Position numbers and translations under genes: made by a program | The notes under the pieces: generated by a model | What the model was told of the DNA's origin: nothing | Databases searched by the model: none | Seen by the model: the letters and a program-made list of their open reading frames with translations, nothing else | Shown: positions 8,275-19,410 of the stretch, piece after piece | Position numbering within the stretch: position 1 is the stretch's first letter | Layout: every line of letters begins with the position of its first letter | Source: Saccharothrix sp. ALI-22-I | GTDB taxonomy: Bacteria; Actinomycetota; Actinomycetes; Mycobacteriales; Pseudonocardiaceae | Reading direction: 5' to 3' | NCBI RefSeq assembly: GCF_001984175.1 | Contig: NZ_MTQP01000065.1 | Span: 124,001-188,000 of the forward strand | DNA length: 64,000 nucleotides

Positions 8275-10062
8275 GTGACGGCCGTAGCCCCGCAGCCGAT
8301 CGCAACGCGGCCCTTCGGGACTCGCGAGGCGGTCAAGGGTTCGTTCCTGCTGCGGATGTTCCGCACCACGGACCACAAGCAGATCGGGATCATGTACCTG
8401 GTCACGTCGTTCGCCTTCTTCATGGTGGGCGGCGCGATGGCCATGCTGATGAGGACCGAGCTGGCACGCCCGGGTATGCAGTTCCTGTCCCAGGAGCAGT
8501 TCAACCAGCTGTTCACCATGCACGGCACGGTGATGCTGCTGCTGTACGCGACGCCCATCGTGTTCGGTTTCGCCAACTTCATCCTGCCGCTCCAGATCGG
8601 CTCGCCGGACGTGGCGTTCCCGCGGCTCAACGCCTTCTCGTACTGGCTGTACCTGTTCGGCGGCCTGATCGTGATGGGCGGTTTCCTCACGCCGGGTGGC
8701 GCGGCCGACTTCGGCTGGTTCGCCTACACCCCGCTGTCCAACGCCATCCACTCGCCCGGCGTCGGCGCCGACCTGTGGATCTCCGGCCTGATCGTCGGCG
8801 GTCTGGGCACCATCCTCGGCGCGGTCAACATGATCACCACCGTGGTCTGCCTGCGGGCGCCCGGCATGACCATGTTCCGGATGCCGATCTTCACCTGGAA
8901 CATCCTGGTCACCAGCGTCCTGGTGCTGCTGGCGTTCCCGATCCTGACCGCCGCGCTGTTCGGCCTGCTGGCCGACCGCCACCTCGGCGCCCACGTGTTC
9001 GACCCCGCCAACGGCGGCGTGATCCTGTGGCAGCACCTGTTCTGGTTCTTCGGTCACCCCGAGGTCTACATCGTCGCGCTGCCGTTCTTCGGCATCGTGT
9101 CCGAGATCTTCCCGGTGTTCAGCCGCAAGCCGATCTTCGGCTACAACGGCCTGGTCTACGCGACGCTCGGCATCGCGGCGCTGTCCGTGGCCGTGTGGGC
9201 GCACCACATGTACGCCACCGGTGCGGTGCTGCTGCCGTTCTTCGCGTTCATGACGTTCCTGATCGCGGTGCCGACCGGTATCAAGTTCTTCAACTGGATC
9301 GGCACGATGTGGAAGGGGCAGCTGACGTTCGAGACCCCGATGCTGTTCAGCATCGGCTTCATCGTCACGTTCCTCTTCGGTGGTCTGTCCGGCATCCTGC
9401 TGGCCGCGCCGGCGATCGACTTCCACGTGTCGGACACGTACTTCGTGGTCGCGCACTTCCACTACGTGCTGTACGGCACGATCGTGTTCGCCACCTTCGC
9501 GGGCATCTACTTCTGGTTCCCGAAGATCACCGGCCGGATGCTGGACGAGCCGCTGGGCAAGCTGCACTTCTGGACCACGTTCCTCGGCTTCCACGCCACG
9601 TTCCTGGTGCAGCACTGGCTGGGCAACGAGGGCATGCCGCGCCGGTACGCGGACTACCTGCCCAGCGACGGCTTCACCACGCTGAACACGATCTCCACGA
9701 TCGGCGCGTACATCCTGGGCGCGTCCACGCTGCCGTTCATCTGGAACATCTTCAAGAGCTACCGCTACGGCGAGACGGTCACCGTGGACGACCCGTGGGG
9801 CTTCGGCAACTCGCTGGAGTGGGCCACCTCCTGCCCGCCGCCGCGGCACAACTTCACCGAGCTGCCGCGCATCCGCTCGGCGCGTCCGGCGTTCGAGCTG
9901 CACTACCCGCACATGATCGAGCGGCTGCACAGCGAAGCGCACGTGACGTTCACCGGCAAGGCCATCGCGCACGAGGACGCCAAGCGCGCGCCGTCCGAAG
10001 TGGCCGCCGGCGCTGTGCAATCGGGCACAGCCTCGGAGAACACCGAGGGCGACCACAAGTAA
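8275..10062 (+). CDS. ctaD: Cytochrome c oxidase subunit I (aa3 type)
   Basis: 595 residues. This is the catalytic subunit of the terminal oxidase, carrying haem a and the haem a3-CuB centre in the membrane. It has about 12 hydrophobic helices. The haem/copper ligands appear in [24 protein letters not shown] (H-P-E-V-Y copper/Tyr cross-link motif), AHHMYATG and [10 protein letters not shown]. The start is the GTG at 8275 because a perfect AGGAGG ends 4 bases before it; an in-frame start at 8218 lacks such a site. Other oxidase subunits are not adjacent, which is usual for actinomycete ctaD. Confidence 0.97.
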   Translation: MTAVAPQPIATRPFGTREAVKGSFLLRMFRTTDHKQIGIMYLVTSFAFFMVGGAMAMLMRTELARPGMQFLSQEQFNQLFTMHGTVMLLLYATPIVFGFANFILPLQIGSPDVAFPRLNAFSYWLYLFGGLIVMGGFLTPGGAADFGWFAYTPLSNAIHSPGVGADLWISGLIVGGLGTILGAVNMITTVVCLRAPGMTMFRMPIFTWNILVTSVLVLLAFPILTAALFGLLADRHLGAHVFDPANGGVILWQHLFWFFGHPEVYIVALPFFGIVSEIFPVFSRKPIFGYNGLVYATLGIAALSVAVWAHHMYATGAVLLPFFAFMTFLIAVPTGIKFFNWIGTMWKGQLTFETPMLFSIGFIVTFLFGGLSGILLAAPAIDFHVSDTYFVVAHFHYVLYGTIVFATFAGIYFWFPKITGRMLDEPLGKLHFWTTFLGFHATFLVQHWLGNEGMPRRYADYLPSDGFTTLNTISTIGAYILGASTLPFIWNIFKSYRYGETVTVDDPWGFGNSLEWATSCPPPRHNFTELPRIRSARPAFELHYPHMIERLHSEAHVTFTGKAIAHEDAKRAPSEVAAGAVQSGTASENTEGDHK

Positions 10063-10091
10063 CGCTTGTAACCTGAACCCAGGTTCAACGA

Positions 10092-10128
10092 CGAGCCCCG
10101 ACGACCTCCTCCTGGTCGTCGGGGCTCG
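10092..10128 (+). terminator. Strong hairpin terminator after ctaD
   Basis: A perfect 15-bp stem (CGAGCCCCGACGACC / GGTCGTCGGGGCTCG) with a 7-base loop lies 30 bases after the ctaD stop. It separates ctaD from serB. Confidence 0.85.
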
Positions 10129-10153
10129 CCTCTGTCTGGCATGTCTGGCATAG

Positions 10154-12087
<1,934 letters not shown>

Positions 12088-12212
12088 GCTGACCTACATC
12101 GGTCCTCACGGTTCGGAGTCGTCCGACTCCGCCGAGTTGGACCACGTCGCCGACTTCCGCTGACGTTCGGGCTGACGTTTGGTTTGCCGGTTTTGCGGTA
12201 ACCATCCCCGTC

Positions 12213-13631
12213 GTGGGCCTGTTGGACGTGCTGGACGCCCGGCTCGGTGACGGGCTGGAGAGCTTGTTGTGCTCGCACCACACCAGGCGGTTGCGCAAGC
12301 TGGGCTGGGGCTCGGTGTTCTCCTCCGACACGGGGTGGTGGACGCCTCGACGGCCCGTGCGGTCCGGCAACCGGATCGAGGTGCTGATCGACGGGCACGA
12401 GGTGCTGCCCGCCATCGCGTCGGCCGTGGCCTCGGCACGGCGATCCGTGCACATCGCCGGGTGGTGCGCCAGCCCGGACTTCCGCCTGACCCGAACCCCT
12501 GACTCACCGACGTTGCGCGAGTTGCTGGCGTCCGCCGCCGCTCGTGTGCCGGTGCGGGTGCTGCTGTGGGCGGGGCCGCCGGTGCCGCTGTTCGAGCCGA
12601 CCCGTGCGCGGGTGCTGGCGGCTCAACGGGAGTTCATGCGCGGTAGCGCGGTGTCGTGCGCGGTCGACTCGCGGGAGCGGACGCTGCACTGCCACCACGA
12701 GAAGATCGTGGTGGTGGACGATTCGGTGGCGTTCGTCGGCGGAATGGACCTGACCGCGTTGGACGGCGACCGGCACGACACGGCGTCCCACCCGCCCCGC
12801 GAACCACTGGGCTGGCACGACCTGAGCGCGCGCCTCGAAGGCCCGATCGTCGCCGACGTCGCCGAACACTTCAGACAGCGCTGGCAGGAGATCGCCCGCG
12901 AGTCCCTGCCACCTCCGCTATCCGTGCCGCCCTTGACCCCGGCAGGGTCGTCCTCAGCCCAACTGGTGCGAACAATCCCGGAGCGCACCTACGACTTCGC
13001 ACCACGCGGCGAATTCAGCCTGCTCGACTCGTACCTGAGAGCGTTGCGCTCCGCTTCTCGCCTGATCTACTTGGAGAACCAGTTCCTCTGGTCCCCCGAA
13101 GTGACCGAGATCCTCATCTCGAAGCTGCGCAACCCACCAGACCCGCGGTTCCGCATCGTCCTGGTCCTACCCCGCAAACCGACCAACGGCGCCGACACCA
13201 CCCGCGGCCAACTAGGACGCCTGCTGGACGCCGACGACGGCAACCACCGCCTGGTCGCCGCCACCCTGTCGTCACACGACGGCGAAACGTCCTCTTCGGT
13301 CTACGTCCACGCCAAGCTGGCCATCATCGACGACCGATGGCTGACCCTGGGCTCAGCGAACCTCAACGAACACTCCCTGTTCAACGACACCGAGGTCAAC
13401 GTAGTAACCGACGACCCCGAGATCGCCCTTCACACCCGCCTACGCCTCTGGTCCGAACACCTGCAACTCCCCGAACCAGACGTCTCCGGCCCCCCGGACC
13501 ACGTAATCGACACCCTCTGGCGCCCCACCCTGAACTCCCCCGGCAAACACCGAATAACCGCCCTACCAGGCGTCTCCCGCCGAGCCAGCCGCCTACAAGG
13601 CCCCCTACGCGGCCTCCTAGTAGACGGCTAA
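12213..13631 (+). CDS. Phospholipase D-like (two HKD motifs) protein
   Basis: 472 residues with two phospholipase D motifs: CHHEKIVVVDDSVAFVGGMD (near residue 160) and VHAKLAIIDDRWLTLGSANL (near 370). Both have the H-x-K-x4-D catalytic set. There is no obvious signal peptide or membrane helix, so it is probably cytoplasmic or peripheral and not a classical cardiolipin synthase. The family makes or breaks phosphodiester bonds of lipids or nucleic acids; the substrate is unknown. The GTG at 12213 is chosen although its ribosome site is weak. The last third uses more A-ending codons than the genes around it. A 22-bp repeat array starts 10 bases after the stop. Confidence 0.85.
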   Translation: MGLLDVLDARLGDGLESLLCSHHTRRLRKLGWGSVFSSDTGWWTPRRPVRSGNRIEVLIDGHEVLPAIASAVASARRSVHIAGWCASPDFRLTRTPDSPTLRELLASAAARVPVRVLLWAGPPVPLFEPTRARVLAAQREFMRGSAVSCAVDSRERTLHCHHEKIVVVDDSVAFVGGMDLTALDGDRHDTASHPPREPLGWHDLSARLEGPIVADVAEHFRQRWQEIARESLPPPLSVPPLTPAGSSSAQLVRTIPERTYDFAPRGEFSLLDSYLRALRSASRLIYLENQFLWSPEVTEILISKLRNPPDPRFRIVLVLPRKPTNGADTTRGQLGRLLDADDGNHRLVAATLSSHDGETSSSVYVHAKLAIIDDRWLTLGSANLNEHSLFNDTEVNVVTDDPEIALHTRLRLWSEHLQLPEPDVSGPPDHVIDTLWRPTLNSPGKHRITALPGVSRRASRLQGPLRGLLVDG

Positions 13632-13641
13632 CCCCCACCCC

Positions 13642-13767
13642 CGCGTGTCCAACGTCCAAAACGCGCGTGTCCAACGTTCAGAACGCGCGTGTCCAACGTT
13701 GGGAACGCGCGTGTCCAACGTTCAGAACAGGCGAGTTGAACGCTCAGAACACGCGACCTGCACGTTT
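13642..13767 (+). repeat. 22-bp intergenic repeat array R1 (6 units, forward)
   Basis: Direct units repeat at exactly 22 bp (GTGTCC at 13645, 13667, 13689, 13711; the variant GAGTTG at 13733), followed by a degenerate last unit. The core is CGTGTCCAACGTTC. The array fills the gap between convergent PLD and dinG genes. There are no unique spacers and no nearby cas genes, so it is not a CRISPR array. Confidence 0.92.
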
Positions 13768-13786
13768 GTGTGGTGATGGCGAAGGG

Positions 13787-15814
13787 TCAGGCACTCGCCG
13801 CGTCGAGGCGCTTGAGCGCCGCCCGCACGACCTCCGGGTCGTACGTCGTCCAGAACGGCGGCAGCGAGGCGCGCAGGAACCCGCCGTACCGTGCCGTGGC
13901 CAGGCGCGAATCCAGAACGGCCACGACACCCTTGTCGCTCATCGACCTCAGCAGCCGCCCCGCGCCCTGAGCCAGCAGCAGCGCCGCGTGGGTCGCCGCA
14001 ACGGTGAGGAAACCGTTGCCGCCCCTGGACTCCACCGCCTTCTGCCGCGCCGACGCCAACGGGTCGTCCGGCCGGGGGAACGGGATGCGGTCCATCACCA
14101 CGAGTTGCAGCGCAGGCCCCGGAACGTCCACGCCCTGCCACAGCGACAACGTGCCGAACAGGCACGTCTCCGCATCCTCGGCGAACCGCTTCACCAACTG
14201 CCCCGTGGCGTCGTCACCCTGGCACAGCACCGGGTAGTCGACCTTGCCCCGCAACGCCTCGGCTGCCGCCTTCGCCGCACGCATGGACGAGAACAACCCC
14301 AAAGTACGCCCACCCGCCGCGTTCACCAGACCCTCGATCTCGTCCACATAGGACGGAGGCAGCCCGTCACGCCCCGGCGGCGGCAAATGCCTCGCCACAT
14401 ACAGAATCCCACTGCTGCCGTGCTCGAACGGCGAGCCGACGTCCAGACCGCTCCACCGCGGCCCGCTCACGTCCGACGGCGGTTCCTTGTCGGTCGCCGT
14501 CCCCTCGGCCTTCTTCGCGTTGGAAGCCGCCGGCAGCCCCCACTGCCGGGCCAACGTGTCGAACGTGCCACCCAACGTGAGCGTCGCCGACGTCAGGATT
14601 GTGGTCCGCTTCGCGAACAGCCGCTCCCGCAGCAGCCCGCCGACCCCCAACGGCGCCACCCGCAGTGACGGCGCCTTGTTGCGATCCGCGAAGTCACCCG
14701 ACACCCACACCACGTCGTGGTCCTCGTCGAACGCCGTCAGAATCCGCGCCGCGCAGTCGTGCACGTCGTCCAACAGCGACAACGCCAGCTTGCGTGACGT
14801 CGCGCCGTCCACGTCCTCCTTGCGCTCCGGCCCCAACGACGTGATGCACGCGTGCGCCGCGTCCTTCGTCGCCCGCAACGCCCCGGCGAGCGCCTGAGGC
14901 AGGCTGTCGAGCCGGCCGACCGGCAACTCCTCCAGGATCATCGCCAGGCCGTCGCTCGCCTCGGCCATCCGGTCGGCCACGTTCTGGTCGATGAGCCGCC
15001 CGCAACGCCGTGCGGCCGTGGCCACCAGGGACGCGCTCAGCTCCTCCGTCGCCACCGACGTCACCCGGTCGACCAGGTCGTGCGCCTCATCGATCACGAC
15101 CACGTCGTGGTCCGGCAGGACCTGGTAGCCCTCCAGGGCGTCCACGGCGAGCATCGCGTGGTTGGTCACCACGACGTCCGCCTTGCCCGCCTCGGCACGT
15201 GCCTTCTCCGCGAAGCAGTCCACGCCGATCGGGCACTTGTTCACGCCGAGGCACTCGCGCGCCGTCACCGAGACCTGCCGCCACGCCTGGTCCGTGACGC
15301 CCGGCACGAGCTCGTCCCGGTCACCGGTCTCGGTGTCGGACGACCACTCGTGCAGGCGCTTGACCTCACGGCCCATCTTGGACACCGCGAACGGGTCGAA
15401 CAGGCCCGCTTCCTCCGGCTCGTCCGGCGCACCGGTGTGCAGGCGGTGCATGCACAGGTAGTTGCGGCGGCCCTTGAGGATGGCGAACCGCGGCTCGCGG
15501 CCCAGCTCCTTGCGCAACGCCTTGGCGAGCCTGGGCAGGTCGCGGTCCACGAGCTGGCGTTGCAGGGCGATGGTGGCGGTGGAGATGACGACCGTCGACT
15601 CCTCGGCCACCGCGTGCCGCAGCGACGGCACCAGGTACGCCAACGACTTGCCGGTGCCGGTGCCCGCCTGGACGGCCAGGTGCTCGCCCGTCCGGATCGA
15701 CCGCTCGACCGCTTCGGCCATGTCGACCTGGCCTTGGCGTTCGGCTCCGCCTACCGCTTCCACGGCGACGGCGAGCAACGTTCTGGTGTCGGGGATCGCG
15801 GTGGTGGCGGGCAC
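13787..15814 (-). CDS. dinG: DinG-family ATP-dependent DNA helicase (Fe-S, XPD-like)
   Basis: 675 residues of superfamily 2. Walker A AGTGTGKS (near residue 45), the DEAH box VVVIDEAHDL and a C-terminal motif QGAGRLLRS are present. The cysteines in NYLCMH, ARECLGVNKC and GVDCF fit the four-Cys iron-sulfur cluster. DinG helicases unwind DNA and R-loops in repair and replication. I place the start at the GTG at 15814 (MPATTAIPDTRTLL); the frame stays open further upstream only through the repeat array, which gives meaningless sequence. In M. tuberculosis the dinG gene is next to pncB1, which here lies about 5 kb away. Confidence 0.92.
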   Translation of the reverse strand: MPATTAIPDTRTLLAVAVEAVGGAERQGQVDMAEAVERSIRTGEHLAVQAGTGTGKSLAYLVPSLRHAVAEESTVVISTATIALQRQLVDRDLPRLAKALRKELGREPRFAILKGRRNYLCMHRLHTGAPDEPEEAGLFDPFAVSKMGREVKRLHEWSSDTETGDRDELVPGVTDQAWRQVSVTARECLGVNKCPIGVDCFAEKARAEAGKADVVVTNHAMLAVDALEGYQVLPDHDVVVIDEAHDLVDRVTSVATEELSASLVATAARRCGRLIDQNVADRMAEASDGLAMILEELPVGRLDSLPQALAGALRATKDAAHACITSLGPERKEDVDGATSRKLALSLLDDVHDCAARILTAFDEDHDVVWVSGDFADRNKAPSLRVAPLGVGGLLRERLFAKRTTILTSATLTLGGTFDTLARQWGLPAASNAKKAEGTATDKEPPSDVSGPRWSGLDVGSPFEHGSSGILYVARHLPPPGRDGLPPSYVDEIEGLVNAAGGRTLGLFSSMRAAKAAAEALRGKVDYPVLCQGDDATGQLVKRFAEDAETCLFGTLSLWQGVDVPGPALQLVVMDRIPFPRPDDPLASARQKAVESRGGNGFLTVAATHAALLLAQGAGRLLRSMSDKGVVAVLDSRLATARYGGFLRASLPPFWTTYDPEVVRAALKRLDAASA

Positions 15815-15868
15815 GGCGAAGACCGTACCCGCCCACCCCGTCACAGTCGGCCGGACCCGCGTTTCGTG

Positions 15869-15956
15869 TTCTGAGCGTTGAATTCGGGTGTTCCGAACGT
15901 TGGACACGCGCGACGCGAACGTTGGACACGCGCGTTCCGAACGTTGGACACGCGGG
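15869..15956 (-). repeat. 22-bp intergenic repeat array R2 (4 units)
   Basis: Four units at exact 22-bp spacing (15869, 15891, 15913, 15935) in reverse orientation. It lies 22 bases past the bioY stop and upstream of dinG, both of which are leftward genes. Confidence 0.92.
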
Positions 15957-15978
15957 TTGTGGAGGTGGGGCTCTGGGG

Positions 15979-16554
15979 TTACTTGCGGTTGAGGAGGGCC
16001 CAGGTGGTGGGGAGGAGGCCGGCGGCCAGGGCGATCTTGAGTGCGTCGCCCAGGAGGAACGGGGTTACGCCCAGTTGCAGGGCCTTGGTGAAGCCGACGC
16101 CGGCGGCGGCCATCAGCCACGGCACACCGCACGCGTAGATCGCCAGGTTGCCCAACGCCATCGTGCCGACGGTGCGCAACGGCGTCCGGTCACCGCCACG
16201 CGCGGCCAGGTGGCCGACGAGCGCGCCGGCGAACACGAACCCGACCACGTACCCGAGCGACGCGGGCGTGCCCGACGAACCGCCCTGGAACCACGGCACA
16301 CCGGCGACACCGGCGATCAGGTAGAGCACCATCGACGCGCCACCGCGCTGCCACCCGAGGGCGGCGCCCACCAGCAGGGCGGCGAACGTCTGGCCGGTGA
16401 TCGGCACCGGGCTGCCCGGCACGGGCAGCGCGACCTGGGCGGCCAGCCCGGTCAGCCCGGCGCCCGCGACGACCAGGGCGATGTCACGCGCGAGAGCGCC
16501 CGGGACCAAGTCGGCGAGCACCGCGCGACGGCCGGGAACGGCGAGGACGGACAC
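15979..16554 (-). CDS. bioY: Biotin transporter substrate-binding subunit BioY
   Basis: 191 residues with about six hydrophobic helices and the BioY signature region VPGSPVPITGQTFAALLVGAALG. BioY is the S component that captures biotin in ECF-type transport and sometimes works alone. No bioM or bioN gene is adjacent, so it either uses a shared energy module encoded elsewhere or acts alone. The start is a GTG with GGGAGG about 6 bases upstream. I see no biotin-operator palindrome in the upstream region. The gene lies inside the otherwise conserved dinG-pncB neighbourhood, as an insertion relative to mycobacteria. Confidence 0.92.
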   Translation of the reverse strand: MSVLAVPGRRAVLADLVPGALARDIALVVAGAGLTGLAAQVALPVPGSPVPITGQTFAALLVGAALGWQRGGASMVLYLIAGVAGVPWFQGGSSGTPASLGYVVGFVFAGALVGHLAARGGDRTPLRTVGTMALGNLAIYACGVPWLMAAAGVGFTKALQLGVTPFLLGDALKIALAAGLLPTTWALLNRK

Positions 16555-17024
16555 GAGGGACCTCCCAGAGGGATCGACTTCTCCCGCAGGCTAACCGGCG
16601 ATCACTCGTTCGGTCTTTGTCGAAGCTCTACAAAGTTGGCCACGTCACGCAGGAACGCGCGCCACGACGTGATGGGCACGGAGGCCGGCCGCAGCCGTCA
16701 CCAGGACGACGACGACCACCCGGTTGAGATGCGCTGAGGTGTTCGGTACGGAGCACAGCAAACGTCACTGAACGCTTCCGTTTCATCGATCGGGGATAGC
16801 CCGATAGGGCTGCTGATGGTCATCGGACATGCGTACGGCAAACATCACCCCCGGATCGAGTGACAAAGTGAAACCTTTTCGGTCTTGTTGACCCACTTTC
16901 GGTGGCAGCAGTTGGGCGATTCGAGTGGTGGTCGTCCCCCTTTACGGTCGGCAATCTCTAACTCAACCGGTTGAGCGTCGATTGGGGTGATTGTCTCGAT
17001 ACGAGGTTTCGAGAAAGGAGTTCG
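16555..17024. other. 470-bp intergenic region between divergent bioY and a secreted-protein gene
   Basis: I see no convincing gene. A small hairpin AGCCC-GATA-GGGCT is at about 16798-16811. The right half is noticeably less GC-rich than its surroundings. The last 15 bases hold AAAGGAG, the ribosome site for the gene at 17025. Promoters for both divergent genes should be here, but no clear -35/-10 pair stands out. Confidence 0.5.
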
Positions 17025-17828
17025 ATGCGTGTGCGAATGAGGCGCCGCGCCGCTGTGGCGGGACTGGTCGCCGTCGCGGCGGTGGTGGTCGGCGCCGCGC
17101 CTGCCTCGGCAGCACTCGGAGACGCCTCGGCCTACGGCGCGAAGCTCAACCTGTCGCTGCTGGGCGGCCACGCGGTGTCGGCCGACCCCTTCGCCGCCGA
17201 CCCCTTCGCCGCCGGCCCGTTCGCCGACGCTGACGCGAACGGCCCGACCTCCACCACGTTCGCGGGAGTGGACCTGCCGCACACCGTCAACACGGGCGTG
17301 ATCAACGCGTCCGCCTCCAGGGACGACAAGACCGGCGGCGTCCACTCCAGGGCCGGCGCCGCAGACGTGCGGCTGGACCTGCTCGAAACCGTCACCGGCG
17401 GTGTGTCCGCCGAACTGGTCGAAGCCGAGTGCGCGGCCACCCAGAAGGGCCTCACCGGCAAGTCGAAGCTCGCCGGGCTCAAGCTCGGCAGGTTGGGCGC
17501 GATCGACGCCGACCCCGCGCCCAACACCGCCGTCGACGTCGACCTCCTCGGCGTGGACATCGCGAAGTTCGTGTTCAACGAGCAGATCCACAATGCCGAC
17601 GGCAGCCTCACGGTCAACGCCCTCCGCCTCATCCTCATCGGGGGCGCGCTCGGCTCCATCGGCACCGGTGACCTGGTGCTGTCGTCCGCCACCTGCGGCC
17701 CGGCCGGTCTGCCCATCGCGATGGCCTCCGGTGAGGGCCTGTGGATCGGACTCGGCCTGCTCGCCCTGTTCGGTGCGCCCGTCGTCGCCGCGGCGATCCG
17801 CGGCCGGCACGAACTCGTGGCGGTCTGA
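17025..17828 (+). CDS. Secreted choice-of-anchor-P-like protein with C-terminal membrane helix
   Basis: 267 residues. A signal peptide (about 1-29, MRVRMRRRAAVAGLV... PASA) is followed by a region with SAYGAKLNLSLLGG, a degenerate DPFAADPFAAGPF repeat, and later VSAELVEAECAA, NTAVDVDLLG and NEQIHNADGSLTVNAL. This layout recalls the actinobacterial choice-of-anchor P family (recognition from memory). Two cysteines (EAECAAT, SATCGPA) could pair. The C-terminus has a hydrophobic helix and a short basic tail but no LPxTG/LAxTG motif. The start at 17025 has AAAGGAG 7 bases upstream. A tiny LAATG ORF begins 2 bases after the stop. Confidence 0.8.
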   Translation: MRVRMRRRAAVAGLVAVAAVVVGAAPASAALGDASAYGAKLNLSLLGGHAVSADPFAADPFAAGPFADADANGPTSTTFAGVDLPHTVNTGVINASASRDDKTGGVHSRAGAADVRLDLLETVTGGVSAELVEAECAATQKGLTGKSKLAGLKLGRLGAIDADPAPNTAVDVDLLGVDIAKFVFNEQIHNADGSLTVNALRLILIGGALGSIGTGDLVLSSATCGPAGLPIAMASGEGLWIGLGLLALFGAPVVAAAIRGRHELVAV

Positions 17829-17830
17829 GC

Positions 17831-17998
17831 GTGTACCGGTTCCCCGGCGGTGGCGTGGCCGTCGGCACGGGAATCGGCTCGTTGGCGGCTACCGGCGCCG
17901 GCGTCACGTGGTGGGTCGTGGCCGGTGCGGTGCTCCTCGTGACCGGCCTGTTCCCGACCCACGCGGTCCGCGGGCGACGAGCGACAGCCGACGAGTAG
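17831..17998 (+). CDS. 55-residue mini-protein consisting mainly of an LAATG sorting signal
   Basis: A GTG start 2 bases after the preceding stop opens a 55-codon ORF. The product has a Gly-rich lead (about 16 residues), then SLAATGAG, a hydrophobic helix (WWVVAGAVLLVTGLF) and a basic tail (RGRRATADE). That is the architecture of a class E sortase cell-wall sorting signal with almost nothing in front of it, and no separate signal peptide. Tight spacing suggests coupling to the secreted-protein gene upstream. It could be a tiny wall-linked peptide, a membrane mini-protein or a relic of a sorting domain separated from its parent. A hairpin terminator follows 7 bases later. Confidence 0.6.
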   Translation: MYRFPGGGVAVGTGIGSLAATGAGVTWWVVAGAVLLVTGLFPTHAVRGRRATADE

Positions 17999-18005
17999 CG
18001 CGCGT

Positions 18006-18047
18006 GTGCCCCGGAGCCGCCCACACCCCCAGGGCGCTCCGGGGCAC
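18006..18047 (+). terminator. Hairpin terminator
   Basis: A 12-bp perfect outer stem (GTGCCCCGGAGC / GCTCCGGGGCAC) encloses a smaller GCCC/GGGC stem. It follows the mini-protein ORF and precedes the epimerase gene, so it splits the two transcription units. Confidence 0.75.
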
Positions 18048-18114
18048 CGCACCCGCTCTGCACTACCTGCGCTTGGACTACTCGGCTTTGGACTATTTGA
18101 ACGTAGGGAGCAAG

Positions 18115-19278
18115 GTGAAGGAAGTAATGCTGTTGGTGGGCACCCGACCCGAAGCGGTGAAGATCGCACCGGTGGCCTTGGCGCTGGCCGACCACCCGGT
18201 GCTCCGGCCCGTGATCGTCCGCAGTGGACAACATCCCGGCATGGTGGAACCGGCGCTGCGCGCGTTCGACCTGCTCGTGGACATCGAGTTGGACGTGCCA
18301 CGGGCCACCGGCAGCCGGGCGGAACTGCTCGCGCGCCTGGTACTGGAGTTCGACCGGGTGCTGCGGACCCGCGACCCTGCCGTCGTCCTCGTGCAGGGCG
18401 ACACGACCACCGCACTGGCGGGCGCGCTCACGGCGTTCTGGCGGGGCATCCCGGTGGCGCACCTCGAAGCCGGCCTGCGCACCGGTGACCTCGCGAGACC
18501 GTTCCCCGAGGAGGGCAACCGGCAGATGATCGCCCGGATCGCCACCCTGCACCTCGCGCCGACCGACGACGCCGCCGCCGTGCTCGTCGGCGAGAACCTG
18601 CCGGGCCGCGAGATCGTCGTCACCGGCAACACCGTGGTCGACGCCGTGCAACGAGTCGCCGCCGCCGACCTGCCCGCCCGCGACCCGGACCTCGCGTTGC
18701 TGGAACGCGTGCTCGACGAGCGCTCCGAACGTCTGGTGCTGGTCACCGTGCACCGGCGTGAGTCGTGGGGTGAGCCGCTGGGACGCGTGCTGCACTCCGT
18801 TCGGACCATCGCCGACCGACACCCCGACGTGCGCGTGCTGCTGCCCGTGCACCCCGACCCGGCTGTGCGGGCGGCGGCACGTGACGTGCTCGGCGGGCAC
18901 GACCGGATCGTGGTGACGGAGCCGTTGGACTACTCGGACCTCGTGCGCGCGCTGCGCCGGGCCGCGCTGGTGCTCACCGATTCCGGCGGCATCCAGGAGG
19001 AGGCCCCGTCGTTCGGGGTGCCGGTGCTGGTGCTGCGCGAGACGACCGAGCGGATGTCCGCGGTGGAGGCGGGTTGCGCGTGGCTGGTCGGCACCGATCC
19101 GATCCGGATCGTCGCAGAGGCGGGGTGGGTGCTCGGCGCGCGACTGCGGCTGCCGCTGGGGCACAACCCGTTCGGCGACGGCTGCGCCGCGTCCCGGGTG
19201 CGCGGCGCGTTGGAGCGATTGATCGGTTTGCCGAGTGATTTTTCCAGTCTGCCCTTGCCTGTGCGGATTCCATCTTGA
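18115..19278 (+). CDS. wecB: UDP-N-acetylglucosamine 2-epimerase (non-hydrolysing)
   Basis: 387 residues with the GT-B-like epimerase fold. MLLVGTRPEAVKIAPV opens the chain, QGDTTTALAGALTAFW, VAHLEAGLRTGD, PFPEEGNRQMI, VTVHRRESWGEPL, LLPVHPDP and LTDSGGIQEEAPSFGVPVL follow, all classic WecB/MnaA signatures. It interconverts UDP-GlcNAc and UDP-ManNAc for wall or capsule polymers. The start is the GTG at 18115 with GGGAG about 5 bases upstream. No neighbouring ManNAc transferase or dehydrogenase is seen, so the polymer served is unknown. It is an insertion in the mycobacterial dinG-pncB order. Confidence 0.93.
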   Translation: MKEVMLLVGTRPEAVKIAPVALALADHPVLRPVIVRSGQHPGMVEPALRAFDLLVDIELDVPRATGSRAELLARLVLEFDRVLRTRDPAVVLVQGDTTTALAGALTAFWRGIPVAHLEAGLRTGDLARPFPEEGNRQMIARIATLHLAPTDDAAAVLVGENLPGREIVVTGNTVVDAVQRVAAADLPARDPDLALLERVLDERSERLVLVTVHRRESWGEPLGRVLHSVRTIADRHPDVRVLLPVHPDPAVRAAARDVLGGHDRIVVTEPLDYSDLVRALRRAALVLTDSGGIQEEAPSFGVPVLVLRETTERMSAVEAGCAWLVGTDPIRIVAEAGWVLGARLRLPLGHNPFGDGCAASRVRGALERLIGLPSDFSSLPLPVRIPS

Positions 19279-19410
19279 TCGCACCGGGTTATTAGTCACT
19301 CGACCGGGTATCGGTCTTTCCTCTTACGGGTGATGTGCGCGCGAGACCGTCAGCTCACCTGCCCCTGAGTTCGATAGTCCCTCTGGGATGGAAACCGAAA
19401 GGGCAACACC

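Noticed and set aside
13642-13767. CRISPR-like array
   Set aside because: Units are contiguous at 22 bp without unique spacers, vary in sequence, flip orientation in other copies, and no cas genes are present in the window.
16555-16700. Biotin-responsive operator or riboswitch upstream of bioY
   Set aside because: No BirA- or BioR-type palindrome and no structured leader could be seen.
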